A stretch of 47,596 bases of DNA from Parageobacillus caldoxylosilyticus NBRC 107762 (lineage in GTDB: Bacteria; Bacillota; Bacilli; Bacillales; Anoxybacillaceae): assembly GCF_000632715.1 (NCBI RefSeq), contig NZ_BAWO01000051.1:1-47596 (forward strand), written 5' to 3'. Below the pieces are notes generated by a model, which had not been told where the DNA came from, did no database searches, and saw nothing but the letters and a program-made list of their open reading frames with translations. The translations under genes and the position numbers were made by a program. This document shows positions 35,691 to 45,283 of the stretch, in pieces. The stretch's first letter is position 1. Each line of letters starts with the position of its first letter.

Positions 35691-36474
35691 ATATATTGAG
35701 ATGATCCGCATCCGCTTTTTAATGATGCTTGCTTACCGGACCAATTATTATACGGGCATTCTTATTTACGCCATTAATATCGCCGCGTACTATTTTCTCT
35801 GGTCAGCGATTTACGGCAGCAAATCGACGATGCAAGGAATGTCGATGGCGCAAATGACCACGTATGTCGCCATCTCATGGATGGCGCGGGCGTTTTATTT
35901 CAATAATATCGACCGTGAAATCGCCATGGAGATTAAAGAAGGAAGAGTGGCGACAGAGCTGATTCGTCCTTACAGTTATCTCGGAATGAAAACGATGCAA
36001 GGATTAGGGGAAGGAATCTTTCGTTTGTTGTTTCTTTCTCTTCCGGGAATTTTTCTTGTCGCTTTATTTTTGCCGCTTCGTTTTCCAACCGATGTTCATA
36101 CATGGATGTTTTTCACTTTGTCGATTGCCCTTAGTTTTATTATTAATTCAGAATTAAATTTGCTTGCCGGCATCATAGCATTTTTTACCCTTAACAATGA
36201 AGGGTTATTGCGGGCAAAGCGATTTGTGATCGACTTGTTTTCCGGACTTATTTTGCCAATCAGCTTTTATCCAGATTGGGCGCAAGAGGCAATGAAATAC
36301 TTTCCGTTTCAAGGAATTAGCTATATTCCGAGTATGATTGTAACAGGAAGTTTTCAAGGGCAAGCAATCCTCCATGGCCTTTTGTTTCAGCTTGTATGGT
36401 GTGTGCTGTTGCTCATCCCGATTCAGCTGTTGTGGCGAGCGGCGAAAAAACAGCTTGTCATTCAAGGAGGGTGA
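35683..36474 (+). CDS. ABC-2 family permease (DUF990), first subunit
   Basis: A 263-aa membrane protein with about six hydrophobic segments, belonging to the ABC2_membrane_6/DUF990 type. The start ATG at 35683 overlaps the ATPase gene by 8 bp, so translation is coupled; a longer upstream frame overlaps the ATPase further and is not adopted. It resembles the next gene in size and topology, suggesting a heterodimeric channel. EIKEGRVATELIRPYSYLG is a conserved cytoplasmic loop of this family. Confidence 0.8.
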   Translation: MDKYIEMIRIRFLMMLAYRTNYYTGILIYAINIAAYYFLWSAIYGSKSTMQGMSMAQMTTYVAISWMARAFYFNNIDREIAMEIKEGRVATELIRPYSYLGMKTMQGLGEGIFRLLFLSLPGIFLVALFLPLRFPTDVHTWMFFTLSIALSFIINSELNLLAGIIAFFTLNNEGLLRAKRFVIDLFSGLILPISFYPDWAQEAMKYFPFQGISYIPSMIVTGSFQGQAILHGLLFQLVWCVLLLIPIQLLWRAAKKQLVIQGG

Positions 36475-36477
36475 GTC

Positions 36478-37263
36478 GTGTTTTACGTATCGATCTTTTT
36501 TCAATATATGGCACAATACATGAAAACAAAGCTGCAATATCGTGCCGATTTGCTGGTGGAGTTTATTTCTGATTTGATGTCACAAGCGGTCAATCTTGTT
36601 TTTCTTCTCGTTGTGTTTGGGCATACGTCGTTATTGCACGGCTGGACGCGCGATGAAATTTTATTTATTTACGGCTTTTTCTTAGTGCCATATGCGGTGT
36701 TCGGAGCATTTTTTAATTTGTGGGATTTTAATGAGCGCTATATTGTGCGTGGAGAAATGGATCGCGTATTGACGCGCCCGGTGCACAGCTTGTTTCAAAT
36801 TATTCTCGAGCGGATGGAACTTGAATCGTTGCTTGGCGGAGTAACGGGCATCATCATTATGGCGTATGCAAGTGCGCGTTTATCTCTTTCGTTTCATTGG
36901 TATGACATTTTGATGTTTATTTTGTTTGTTTTAGGGGGAGCGTTTATTTACGCGGGAGTATTTGTGTCATTGGCAACTATTAGTTTTTGGTCTGATGCTC
37001 GTACATCGATCATGCCGATGATGTACAATATCAGCAACTACGGGCGCTATCCGATTGATATTTATCATCGCGTTATCCGCTATATTTTAACGTGGATTTT
37101 GCCGTTTGCGTTTGTTGGCGTATATCCCGCATCGTATTTTCTTGGTAAAAAAGAATGGTACGGCTATGCATTTTTTACTCCAATCATGGGTGTTATCTTT
37201 TTTGGGATTGCGGTCGTTTTATGGAACGCAGGAGTAAAGCGATATCGGGGTGCGGGGAATTGA
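36478..37263 (+). CDS. ABC-2 family permease (DUF990), second subunit
   Basis: A 261-aa membrane protein with about six hydrophobic segments and the family loop RYIVRGEMDRVLTRPVHSLFQIILERME at about 89-116, parallel to the loop in the preceding permease. The GTG start is 3 bp after the preceding stop and has AAGGAGG upstream. It is the last gene of the exporter operon, with a compound terminator behind it. Confidence 0.8.
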   Translation: MFYVSIFFQYMAQYMKTKLQYRADLLVEFISDLMSQAVNLVFLLVVFGHTSLLHGWTRDEILFIYGFFLVPYAVFGAFFNLWDFNERYIVRGEMDRVLTRPVHSLFQIILERMELESLLGGVTGIIIMAYASARLSLSFHWYDILMFILFVLGGAFIYAGVFVSLATISFWSDARTSIMPMMYNISNYGRYPIDIYHRVIRYILTWILPFAFVGVYPASYFLGKKEWYGYAFFTPIMGVIFFGIAVVLWNAGVKRYRGAGN

Positions 37264-37265
37264 GA

Positions 37266-37326
37266 AAGAGGGTGAATCCAAAAGGAAGTAAAAATTCCTT
37301 TAACGGATCCGCCCTCTTATTTTTTA
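37266..37326 (+). terminator. terminator of the ABC-2 operon
   Basis: AAGAGGG pairs with CCCTCTT around an inner hairpin AAAGGAA..TTCCTTT, followed by ATTTTTT. Confidence 0.75.
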
Positions 37327-37433
37327 TAGGGTATTACGGAGGTTAATAATGACAGACCGTTTTTTCGTTTATTGGATGTTGTTGTGTGAGCAAACTGTTA
37401 ACAAAAAAGACAAATTTCTCTTATAGTTGATAC

Positions 37434-37462
37434 TTGATAAAGTTTGTGAAATAATGCACAAT
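37434..37462 (+). promoter_or_regulatory. promoter of ldh-lctP
   Basis: TTGATA at 37434-37439, 17-bp spacer, CACAAT at 37457-37462. A second TTGATA at 37427-37432 with AATAAT at 37450-37455 is an overlapping alternative. Both -10 boxes overlap Rex site 1. Confidence 0.55.
37444..37461 (+). promoter_or_regulatory. Rex operator, site 1
   Basis: TTGTGAAATAATGCACAA is a near-perfect match to the redox repressor Rex consensus TTGTGAA-N4-TTCACAA, with one mismatch in the right half. It overlaps the -10 region. Confidence 0.75.
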
Positions 37463-37466
37463 AAAT

Positions 37467-37484
37467 TTGTGAATAATTTCACAA
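37467..37484 (+). promoter_or_regulatory. Rex operator, site 2
   Basis: TTGTGAATAATTTCACAA is a perfect Rex palindrome, 23 bp (about two helical turns) from site 1. It predicts repression when NADH is low and induction under oxygen limitation. Confidence 0.88.
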
Positions 37485-37505
37485 ATTGATTTTTGGAAAG
37501 GATGA

Positions 37506-38477
<972 letters not shown>

Positions 38478-38510
38478 ATACTGACTTAGAATAACAACAA
38501 GGTGAACATC

Positions 38511-40151
38511 ATGTGGATACAACATTACAATCCTTTTCATAATGCGTATCTTTCTGCATTCATTGCGGCGCTTCCAATTGTTTTATTTTTATTATGTTTA
38601 ACGGTGTTTAAGATGAAGGGAATAAAAGCCGCTTTTCTCACTCTTTGTTTTGGATTAGTGACAGCTGTTTGGTTTTTTCATATGCCGGTTTCAAAGGCGC
38701 TTGCCGCTTCCATCTATGGAATCGCGAACGGTTTATGGCCCATTGGCTATATTGTGATCATGGCTGTCTGGCTATATAAAATCGCTGTGAAAACAGGGAA
38801 ATTTGACATTATCCGTGGGAGTATCGCAAACATTTCTGAAGATCAGCGGCTTCAACTGTTGCTCATTGGTTTTAGCTTTAACGCATTTTTAGAAGGGGCC
38901 GCGGGATTTGGCGTTCCGATTGCTATTTCTGCTGCTTTACTTGCTGAACTCGGGTTTCATCCATTAAAAGCAGCTGCTCTTTGTTTAATTGCCAATGCTG
39001 CATCTGGCGCGTTTGGAGCAATTGGAATTCCGGTTATTGTCGCAGCACAAATGGGAGATTTAACTCCGATTGAGTTATCTCGCACACTTGCTTGGATTTT
39101 ACCGTTTATTACGTTTCTTATTCCGTTCTTATTAGTGTTTATTTTAGATAAATGGAAAGGTATTAGAGAAACATTGCCTGCTCTTTTAGTGGTAAGCGGA
39201 AGCTATACCATTGTACAAACATTGACAATCATTGTATTCGGTCCTGAGTTGGCTAATATTTTAGCAGCACTTGTCAGTATGGGGGCACTAACTATTTTCT
39301 TAAAAAAATGGCAGCCGTCACAGATATATCGAGTGAATCAGGATGGGGAAGTTGTTGAAAAATCTAAATACAGCTTGAAAAAAGTCATCCATGCGTGGTC
39401 TCCTTTTTATATTTTAACGGCAATCGTTGTTATATGGAGTCTGCCGAGTTTTAAAGCTCTGTTTGCTGAAGGTGGAATGCTTCATCAAACTACGCTTTTA
39501 TTTAAAGTGCCGTTTTTGCATGGAGAAGTTGTAAAAATTCCTCCGGTGGCGCCGACACAGACTGCGTTAGATGCAATATTTAAGCTGGATCTTGTGTCTG
39601 CAACAGGTACAGCAATTTTATTAGCGGTGCTGTTCACAGGTATGTTTAGCAAAAACATTACGTTCGCCGAAGGAGTACAAAGTTTAAAAGAAACATGTAA
39701 AGAACTATGGATTCCTGTATTAACTATTTGTTTTATCATGGGATTTGCCAACTTGGCTAACTATGCGGGTTTATCCTCTGCGATTGGTTTAGCATTAGCG
39801 AAGACGGGAAATGCATTTCCGTTCGTTTCCCCGTTATTAGGGTGGCTTGGTGTGTTTATAACAGGATCTGTCGTGAGCAACAATGCTTTATTTGGCCATT
39901 TACAAGTCGTTACAGGAACGCAAATAGGGACAAACTCTTCGTTATTGCTTGCTGCCAACACAAGCGGGGGAGTTATGGGAAAACTCATTTCTCCGCAATC
40001 CATCGCGATTGCAACAGCCGCGGTGCAAGAGACTGGCAGAGAATCTAACTTGTTTAAAATGACGATTTATTATAGCTTGATCCTGCTATTGTTTGTGGGA
40101 GTCTGGACATACGTTCTTTCGATCATTGGTCTTTCGATCATTGGAATTTAG
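38511..40151 (+). CDS. lctP: L-lactate permease LctP
   Basis: A 546-aa integral membrane transporter of the lactate permease family, with about 13 hydrophobic segments. Family motifs seen are [37 protein letters not shown] and, near the C terminus, [21 protein letters not shown] and [26 protein letters not shown]. It moves lactate with protons. I choose the ATG 5-6 nt after AAGGTGA rather than a GTG three codons earlier. It is 33 bp from ldh with no terminator between. Confidence 0.92.
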   Translation: MWIQHYNPFHNAYLSAFIAALPIVLFLLCLTVFKMKGIKAAFLTLCFGLVTAVWFFHMPVSKALAASIYGIANGLWPIGYIVIMAVWLYKIAVKTGKFDIIRGSIANISEDQRLQLLLIGFSFNAFLEGAAGFGVPIAISAALLAELGFHPLKAAALCLIANAASGAFGAIGIPVIVAAQMGDLTPIELSRTLAWILPFITFLIPFLLVFILDKWKGIRETLPALLVVSGSYTIVQTLTIIVFGPELANILAALVSMGALTIFLKKWQPSQIYRVNQDGEVVEKSKYSLKKVIHAWSPFYILTAIVVIWSLPSFKALFAEGGMLHQTTLLFKVPFLHGEVVKIPPVAPTQTALDAIFKLDLVSATGTAILLAVLFTGMFSKNITFAEGVQSLKETCKELWIPVLTICFIMGFANLANYAGLSSAIGLALAKTGNAFPFVSPLLGWLGVFITGSVVSNNALFGHLQVVTGTQIGTNSSLLLAANTSGGVMGKLISPQSIAIATAAVQETGRESNLFKMTIYYSLILLLFVGVWTYVLSIIGLSIIGI

Positions 40152-40213
40152 ATAATGATAGTTTGTTTATTAAGTTAAGCACTGTGTTGTGTATAGGCGA
40201 AAAAAGATGATTC

Positions 40214-40254
40214 TGCGGCCTTTTTCCGATTTATATACCTGGAAAAAGGCCGCA
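40214..40254. terminator. strong bidirectional terminator after lctP
   Basis: TGCGGCCTTTTTCC pairs perfectly with GGAAAAAGGCCGCA (14 bp). It separates lctP from the convergent permease remnant. Confidence 0.88.
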
Positions 40255-40266
40255 AAACGTTTAATT

Positions 40267-41518
40267 TTACATTACTTGCTCCATCTTTTTCGTGTAAAGC
40301 GAACGAATCAAAAAATAGTAACCAAGTTGAACAACGAAAAAGATGATAATGACGAGCACGCTTGCTTTGATCATGGAGACGGACACCATGTTTTGCAGCA
40401 TTTTAAAGGCAAAGCCGACATGGACGGTGGCGGTGGCAAACGGAATGAAAAAGAGAATTGCTACTTGCTTCGCCGCGATTTGCTTCATTTCTTTTAATGT
40501 TAAACCGAGTTTGGATAACGCTTCGTATTGCTTGCTGTCCTGCTCCAAATCGTTATACAGCTTAAAATATAAAATGTGTCGGCCGCCAAAAAGAAGAGAG
40601 CACTGACGAAAAAACCAATAAAAGAGCATTAAGGAGAAAATTTGTTCCATTTGGTTAAAGAATTCTAAACGATTGGTGAAATCGACATCATCTTTTTGAA
40701 TCACGCGGTTCAGTTTTTTGATTACGGATGTTTTTGCTTCCCAATTTTTATATGATATACCAGCGTAATATTGAATCGTTTCTTCCGCTGCGAGACGATG
40801 AAATTTAGCATATAAATGATCAGGAACAATTAACATATATCCGATAAACCCCGAAGGATTGATAGCTGGCTGGGGAATCGATTTAGCCAACGGAATCACC
40901 GACGTCTCATTACTATTTTTTATGGCAATCGCAATTTGTTTTCCTTTAATAAGTTCATATCCTTGGTCAGGGGTAGGGTGCATATACGCCGCTGTATTTG
41001 CTGGCAGCGATATATGCGGCAGACCGGCCAAATCCGCGAATCGATTATAATCTGTTACACGCATAAGAACAAGGTTTTGCATTATATCATCGTTAGTTTT
41101 TTTAGGATTATATGCGCGGATGAAAACGGCCTTATGACTTGTAAAAGGAATATGCTCATCACGTAAAGCATTTTTCAGTATTTGCAATTTGTTTTCGAAG
41201 GCTTTCGGTTCTTTTTTGATATAAGTGCAATTGCATGCGGAAACCGTGCTTCTGCTTTTTTGCCAAAATAAAGGTTGGCAAGCACCCCGGTAGAAGTATA
41301 GGTCACTGCTGTTAAAATCGTCACCATGCTTAAAATTCTCGCGTTGTCTTTCAGTTTATATGTCAGTTCAGCGGCGGTAATTAAGTTTGTGCCACGATAA
41401 TAGGAGTGCTTTCGCTGTTTATAATATCGCAGCAGCCCGCTGCTCGCTTACGTATATAAAAAATACGTTCCAATAATGACGAGTAATAAAATGGGAAGGG
41501 CGCGTTTTATCATTTGCA
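40267..41518 (-). pseudogene. remnant of a BceB-type ABC permease
   Basis: The C-terminal two thirds of a BceB/YxdM-like FtsX-fold permease, normally about 640 aa and part of antimicrobial-peptide resistance modules. The readable parts are MIKRALPILLLVIIGTYFLYT, then an in-frame TAA (41448-41450), then ASSGLLRYYKQRK and LTYKLKDNARILSMVTILTAV, then a frameshift near the six-T run at 41212-41217, then 306 clean codons to 40267 with two C-terminal membrane spans. The N-terminal third is missing, being replaced by histidine kinase sequence. At least three lesions, so a decayed gene. Confidence 0.8.
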
Positions 41519-41811
41519 TGGAGCAGCAATGGAGAACCGCTAAAGGAGGGGATGCTCCTATCCAAATGATGCAAACTGGATGATAAAAAACGATATGCAT
41601 CGCGTTGCCGCCCGAAACGAACGGCTAAAAACACTACTAAACACACAAAACTGACGGTAAAAAGATATGCGAATATACCGAAGGATGGGTGCAAGGATTG
41701 TTCTAGCATATATAAATAAACAATCGATAACAAAAGCAATGTATGAAGGAAATGAAAAATGGCCAACGAGACATGCTCACGCAGAAACAAGTGAATGGTT
41801 AACCCTCCCAT
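41519..41811 (-). pseudogene. 5' fragment of a BceS-type sensor histidine kinase
   Basis: About 95 codons remain: two hydrophobic segments (FLHTLLLLSIVYLYML and FAYLFTVSFVCLVVFLAV) followed by the short cytoplasmic linker, the typical N terminus of an intramembrane-sensing BceS-like kinase. The reading then enters permease sequence in a different frame at about 41518. The phosphoacceptor His and ATPase domains are gone. Its ATG overlaps the end of the response regulator gene by 13 bp. Confidence 0.75.
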
Positions 41812-42494
41812 GTTTTTATTAACTTGTAACCGACTCCTCTCACCGTTTCGATTGCTTGTTCAATCCCGATCTGCTGCAGTTTTTTGCGAACGCGTGCAAT
41901 GTTGACGGATAGTGTATTATCATCGACAAACTCCGCATCATCCCATAATGATTCCAAAAGTTCTTCACGAGATACGATTTTTTCTACTTTTTTCGCCAAA
42001 CGTTCCAATAAAATGAATTCTTTTTTGGTCAACTCAATCGTTTTATCTTTCCATTGCGCCATATGTTGATCATATAAAAAATACAACCCTGATACTTCAT
42101 ATACATGGGGATGCATAGGAGCGGCGTAAGAACCGTATGTTCGCCGCAGTAAACTTTTGATTTTGGCCATGACTAGATCTAAATTAAACGGCTTTGTAAT
42201 ATAATCATCCCCGCCATTTTCGATCGCCATGATTTGGTTCATTTCATGACTGCGTGCAGAAATGAAAATAATGGGGCAGAGGGAAATCGTTCGGATTTGC
42301 CGGCACCAATAAAAACCGTCAAATCGAGGCAGATTAATGTCGAGCAGTACAAGATGAGGACGGAACTTTATAAATTCCTTTTTAATATCGTCAAACTGTT
42401 CCGCAATATGTGCGCGATATTCATATTTTTCCATATGCTCCTTCAGCATGGATGCGATTTTATCATCGTCTTCGACAATCAAAATCGTATGCAT
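41799..42494 (-). CDS. OmpR-family response regulator, BceR-like, orphaned
   Basis: A 231-aa response regulator. The receiver domain has the acidic pocket VEDDD at 7-11, phosphoacceptor Asp52 in LVLLDINLP, and the conserved Lys in YITKPFNLD. The C-terminal winged-helix DNA-binding domain includes LTKKEFILLERLAKK, NTLSVNIARVRKKL and TVRGVGYKL. It resembles BceR/YxdJ regulators of antimicrobial-peptide ABC modules. The ATG at 42494 follows GGGAG; the upstream extension has no ribosome site. The partner kinase and transporter next to it are destroyed, so it is orphaned or signals through another kinase. Confidence 0.88.
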   Translation of the reverse strand: MHTILIVEDDDKIASMLKEHMEKYEYRAHIAEQFDDIKKEFIKFRPHLVLLDINLPRFDGFYWCRQIRTISLCPIIFISARSHEMNQIMAIENGGDDYITKPFNLDLVMAKIKSLLRRTYGSYAAPMHPHVYEVSGLYFLYDQHMAQWKDKTIELTKKEFILLERLAKKVEKIVSREELLESLWDDAEFVDDNTLSVNIARVRKKLQQIGIEQAIETVRGVGYKLIKTWEG

Positions 42495-42595
42495 TGTTTT
42501 CTCCCTTTCATTTATATCTAATCCACTTATTATATGAATAATCGGCTTTTTGTTTTTGTATATATGGTTATGGACAAGTATGCGAGGTGAGAGCA

Positions 42596-43000
42596 ATGGA
42601 GTACGCGTTCATTGGAATTGTAGCGACGGTGTTACTTGCCAGCATTGCGTCTATTTGGACGACAAGTATAAAAACGACCCGTCGTATTTCCTTAGAAAAT
42701 TTATTTGTTCTTATCCAATGGTATATCACAATGATGCTAGGTTTCGCTCTGATATATATGGTGCTTCAAATTAATGGGCATAACGTATTTGCCCCATCTG
42801 CCAATCAAACAGCTAACGAATGCTTTTCTATCCTTCAAGACAGCCTTTATTTAAGCGGGGTGACGTTATTGTCAGTCGGATATGGAGACATTACGCCAAT
42901 GGGGATTGGAAGATGGCTTGCTATCATTGAAGCTTTGTTAGGTTATATTATGCCTGCTGTGCTTGTTGTTCGAACGATGGTTGACTGGGATAAGCGGTAA
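42596..43000 (+). CDS. two-transmembrane potassium channel family protein
   Basis: A 134-aa protein with three hydrophobic segments (4-21, 38-57 and about 105-125), a pore helix and the selectivity filter SVGYGDITP at 93-101, of the Ion_trans_2 type. The usual TVGYG is SVGYG here, which is tolerated in bacterial channels. It lacks an RCK domain. Ion conduction is inferred from the filter. The ATG at 42596 has GAGGTGA upstream. It is divergent from the response regulator gene and 62 bp before bcp. Confidence 0.82.
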   Translation: MEYAFIGIVATVLLASIASIWTTSIKTTRRISLENLFVLIQWYITMMLGFALIYMVLQINGHNVFAPSANQTANECFSILQDSLYLSGVTLLSVGYGDITPMGIGRWLAIIEALLGYIMPAVLVVRTMVDWDKR

Positions 43001-43062
43001 TCGTTGCAATTTATCATTCCTTCCGTTACGCTAAAAGAAAAATATATTGCGGAGGGAAAAGT

Positions 43063-43533
43063 ATGGCTTTGCAAATTGGCCAACAGGCACCAGATTTCAC
43101 ATTGCCGGCAAGCAACGGGGAAATGGTTTCCCTTTCGGATTTCCGCGGTAAACATGTCGTACTATATTTTTATCCGAAAGACATGACGCCGGGGTGCACG
43201 ACAGAAGCATGCGATTTTCGTGATCATTACGAGCAGTTTGCCAAGTTGGACACGGTTATTTTAGGGGTTAGCACCGATCCGCTCGAGCGGCATAAAAAGT
43301 TTATTGAAAAGTACGAACTGCCGTTTTTGCTGCTTGCTGATGAGCATCACAAGGTAGCGGAAATGTACGGCGTTTGGAAGCTGAAGAAAAACTTTGGCAA
43401 AGAATACATGGGCATCGAGAGATCTACGTTTATTATCGATCGCGACGGCAAGTTGGTAAAAGAATGGAGAGGTGTCAAAGTAAAGGGTCATGTCGAGGAG
43501 GCGCTCGAGTATATCTCTAAAAATTTGCATTAA
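43063..43533 (+). CDS. bcp: thioredoxin-dependent thiol peroxidase (BCP/PrxQ)
   Basis: A 156-aa PrxQ peroxiredoxin, reducing peroxides with thioredoxin. It has the thioredoxin fold N terminus QIGQQAPDFTLPA, YFYPKDMTPGCTTEAC with peroxidatic Cys45 and resolving Cys50 five residues later, and GVSTDPLERHKKFIEKYELPF. It corresponds to ygaF of B. subtilis, next to perR. The ATG follows GGAGG. In this genome the bcp-perR junction is split by the tnpB element. Confidence 0.9.
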   Translation: MALQIGQQAPDFTLPASNGEMVSLSDFRGKHVVLYFYPKDMTPGCTTEACDFRDHYEQFAKLDTVILGVSTDPLERHKKFIEKYELPFLLLADEHHKVAEMYGVWKLKKNFGKEYMGIERSTFIIDRDGKLVKEWRGVKVKGHVEEALEYISKNLH

Positions 43534-43580
43534 CGTACCGTTAATTGGGTAGAAGTCCATACAAAACAAAAAAGGCTGCG

Positions 43581-43654
43581 TATAATGGATACTAACCTCC
43601 TCAAATGAATGAAAGGGTGACATGGGTGCGGAACGTTCTTCCGCACATTTTTTT
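43581..43654 (+). ncRNA. possible small RNA with C-rich single strand and terminator
   Basis: TATAAT at 43581-43586 (weak -35 CATACA with 17-bp spacing) is followed by about 60 nt with an anti-Shine-Dalgarno-like ACCTCCTC at about 43594-43601 and a strong terminator GTGCGGAA-CGTTC-TTCCGCAC plus seven T (43626-43654). It could equally be just the bcp 3' UTR and terminator. Confidence 0.35.
43626..43654 (+). terminator. terminator downstream of bcp
   Basis: 8-bp perfect stem, 5-nt loop and seven T. It ends 10 bp before the right-end hairpin of the tnpB element. Confidence 0.88.
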
Positions 43655-43960
43655 GATGAACCTCTCCCACCTTCATTCCATGAAGAGGTGGGAGTTTCTT
43701 ACCATCTCCATCAAAGAAGCTTCTGCGCGGAAGAAGGCGGCCTCCTTCCACTCGATGAATGCATCGGAAGCCTTCTGGATGGGTCCAGTAAGCAACATCG
43801 GCATCACACCGATGGGGCGGTCCAACCCTTCTACTACTTCTTGCTTACGCAATCCGTAGATACGTCAGCTTCGTTTGTACGTCCCAATGCACAAAGGTGC
43901 CATGCAGCGCCTTGCTTAAGATATTTCTCGCGCCGTGAACGTCACGATGTTCCTCATACC
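43655..43960 (-). ncRNA. probable omega RNA (reRNA) region of the tnpB element
   Basis: In known TnpB systems the guide RNA scaffold spans the 3' end of tnpB and the right end, and the guide is the flanking DNA. Here 190 nt between the tnpB stop and the right-end hairpin, plus the gene's 3' part, fit. The guide would begin just past the GGTTCATC that follows the hairpin, reading into A-rich flank at 43654 and below. This is inferred from the family, with extents approximate. Confidence 0.5.
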
Positions 43961-45020
43961 CACACCGGCACACAAACAGGCGGGAAGATACTTTTTTTCT
44001 CTTTTGACAGACAGGACATGTCTGGCTCGTATACGACTCCTCGATTTCATGCAAGCGAATGCCATGCTGATCAAGTTTATAAGCAAGATACTTCTTCACT
44101 TTCCCGAATGACCAATTCGAGAGTTTTTGCGCTTGTTTGCGGCTTGCCTGCTTTTTCTTTCTCGTATTGCGCTGCACTCCTTCAACGTTTCCGATATACA
44201 CATCGGAGGCGGACTGCCTCAAACACCAGTCGACAAACTGTTTCGTCGTTTTATGCATCGCATCCCGTAGCTGTCTTTCGGATTTGGATAATACATATTT
44301 TTTCGCCTGTTCGTACTTTTTCCATTGACGGGATCCTTTTTGACACTTGGATTGACGACGCTGAATCTCCGCCAGTTTTTTATTCCGCAACCGGTGAAGG
44401 GAGCGTACTTTTCTTCCGGTGATGAGAATAGCCTGACCGTTTTCGCAAAATGCTCCAATGGTATGCACTTCCCCAAGATCGACTCCAACGGCCTTCCCTG
44501 GTTCATACGCTTTGGCCTTTTGTCCATCTTCATATGTCACGGCTAAATAAAGACTATGATCAAAGCAGCATTCGATTTCTTTGATCGTTCCCTTTGGCAG
44601 ATGCGACGCATACACGACGATCGGCTTTTCCCGTTTTCCGTGATGAATGCCCATGGACAATTCGATTTTTCCGTTTTCATACACTTTGAATCCATCTTTT
44701 GCCCATTTCGTAGAGAAATACTTCTTTTTCTTGTAGGGGTAGCGGGCAGGATGTCCTTGTTGGATGGCTTGGTGCGCAGCTTGTCTTGCGAAGAGATATT
44801 TGTGGCAGACCGCTTGAACCGATTGGCTGTGAAGATGGAACTTTCTTTTTGTTTGCTTTTGCAGCTCGCTTTTGGTGATCCAACATCCATGTTGGAGGAA
44901 GTATTCTTTGGCTAAGCGGAGGCATTCGTTCCAAACACGGGCGGATTCCCGATTGCAGGAGTACAATCGTTCCAAATCCACTTTCGATGCCCGGAAGAAT
45001 ACTTTTTGGCCACGAAGCAT
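43845..45020 (-). CDS. tnpB: TnpB, RNA-guided RuvC endonuclease of IS200/IS605
   Basis: A 391-aa TnpB (OrfB). The RuvC triad appears intact: Asp181 in GVDLGE, Glu280 in IGNVEGV, Asp360 in HRDVHGARN. The zinc-finger cysteines are Cys335, Cys338 (CPVC), Cys351 and Cys353 (CRCG). The N-terminal helical domain (OrfB_HTH) is full length. Family members are nucleases guided by an RNA from the element's right end and help retain the transposon. The ATG has GAAGGGA upstream. No stops or frameshifts are seen, so it is probably active. Confidence 0.9.
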   Translation of the reverse strand: MLRGQKVFFRASKVDLERLYSCNRESARVWNECLRLAKEYFLQHGCWITKSELQKQTKRKFHLHSQSVQAVCHKYLFARQAAHQAIQQGHPARYPYKKKKYFSTKWAKDGFKVYENGKIELSMGIHHGKREKPIVVYASHLPKGTIKEIECCFDHSLYLAVTYEDGQKAKAYEPGKAVGVDLGEVHTIGAFCENGQAILITGRKVRSLHRLRNKKLAEIQRRQSKCQKGSRQWKKYEQAKKYVLSKSERQLRDAMHKTTKQFVDWCLRQSASDVYIGNVEGVQRNTRKKKQASRKQAQKLSNWSFGKVKKYLAYKLDQHGIRLHEIEESYTSQTCPVCQKRKKVSSRLFVCRCGYEEHRDVHGARNILSKALHGTFVHWDVQTKLTYLRIA

Positions 45021-45197
45021 GAGAATCCCTTCTTTTTTTGCGTGATAGGATAGTTTGATTATAGCACATATGTTCGTTTTTGGGAATCAAAAACTTCCCG
45101 ATTCCTCTCTCTCCTTTACTCCGTTTAGAGGAAGGGAGACTTCTCGGGAAAAATGTAAAAAAAATATGGCGGTTTCATATATTAATGGTAATGAATA

Positions 45198-45227
45198 TTG
45201 ACAAATGATATAAAATACTTGTAGACT
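45198..45227 (+). promoter_or_regulatory. perR promoter
   Basis: TTGACA at 45198-45203, 18-bp spacer and TAGACT at 45222-45227. Confidence 0.6.
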
Positions 45228-45229
45228 AA

Positions 45230-45244
45230 TTATAAAAATTATAA
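45230..45244 (+). promoter_or_regulatory. PerR box
   Basis: TTATAAAAATTATAA matches the PerR consensus TTATAATNATTATAA with one mismatch. It lies around the predicted transcription start of perR, indicating autorepression as in B. subtilis. Confidence 0.8.
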
Positions 45245-45283
45245 AATAATAATTCTTTTTATTTTTTGAAGGAAGAGAGGTGC

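Larger units (their letters stand above)
43655..45155 (-). mobile_element. IS200/IS605-type element carrying only tnpB
   Basis: The element holds a single tnpB gene flanked by subterminal hairpins rather than terminal inverted repeats. The right-end hairpin is CTCCCACCT/AGGTGGGAG (43664-43694). The left-end structure is TTCCCGA/TCGGGAA (45095-45150), enclosing CCTCT/AGAGG. No tnpA transposase is present, so movement would need TnpA in trans. It separates bcp from perR, which are neighbours in B. subtilis. Exact ends are not determined. Confidence 0.75.

Noticed and set aside
43622-44546. Several frames on the plus strand opposite tnpB
   Set aside because: They are antisense shadows of the conserved tnpB frame and of its right-end region.
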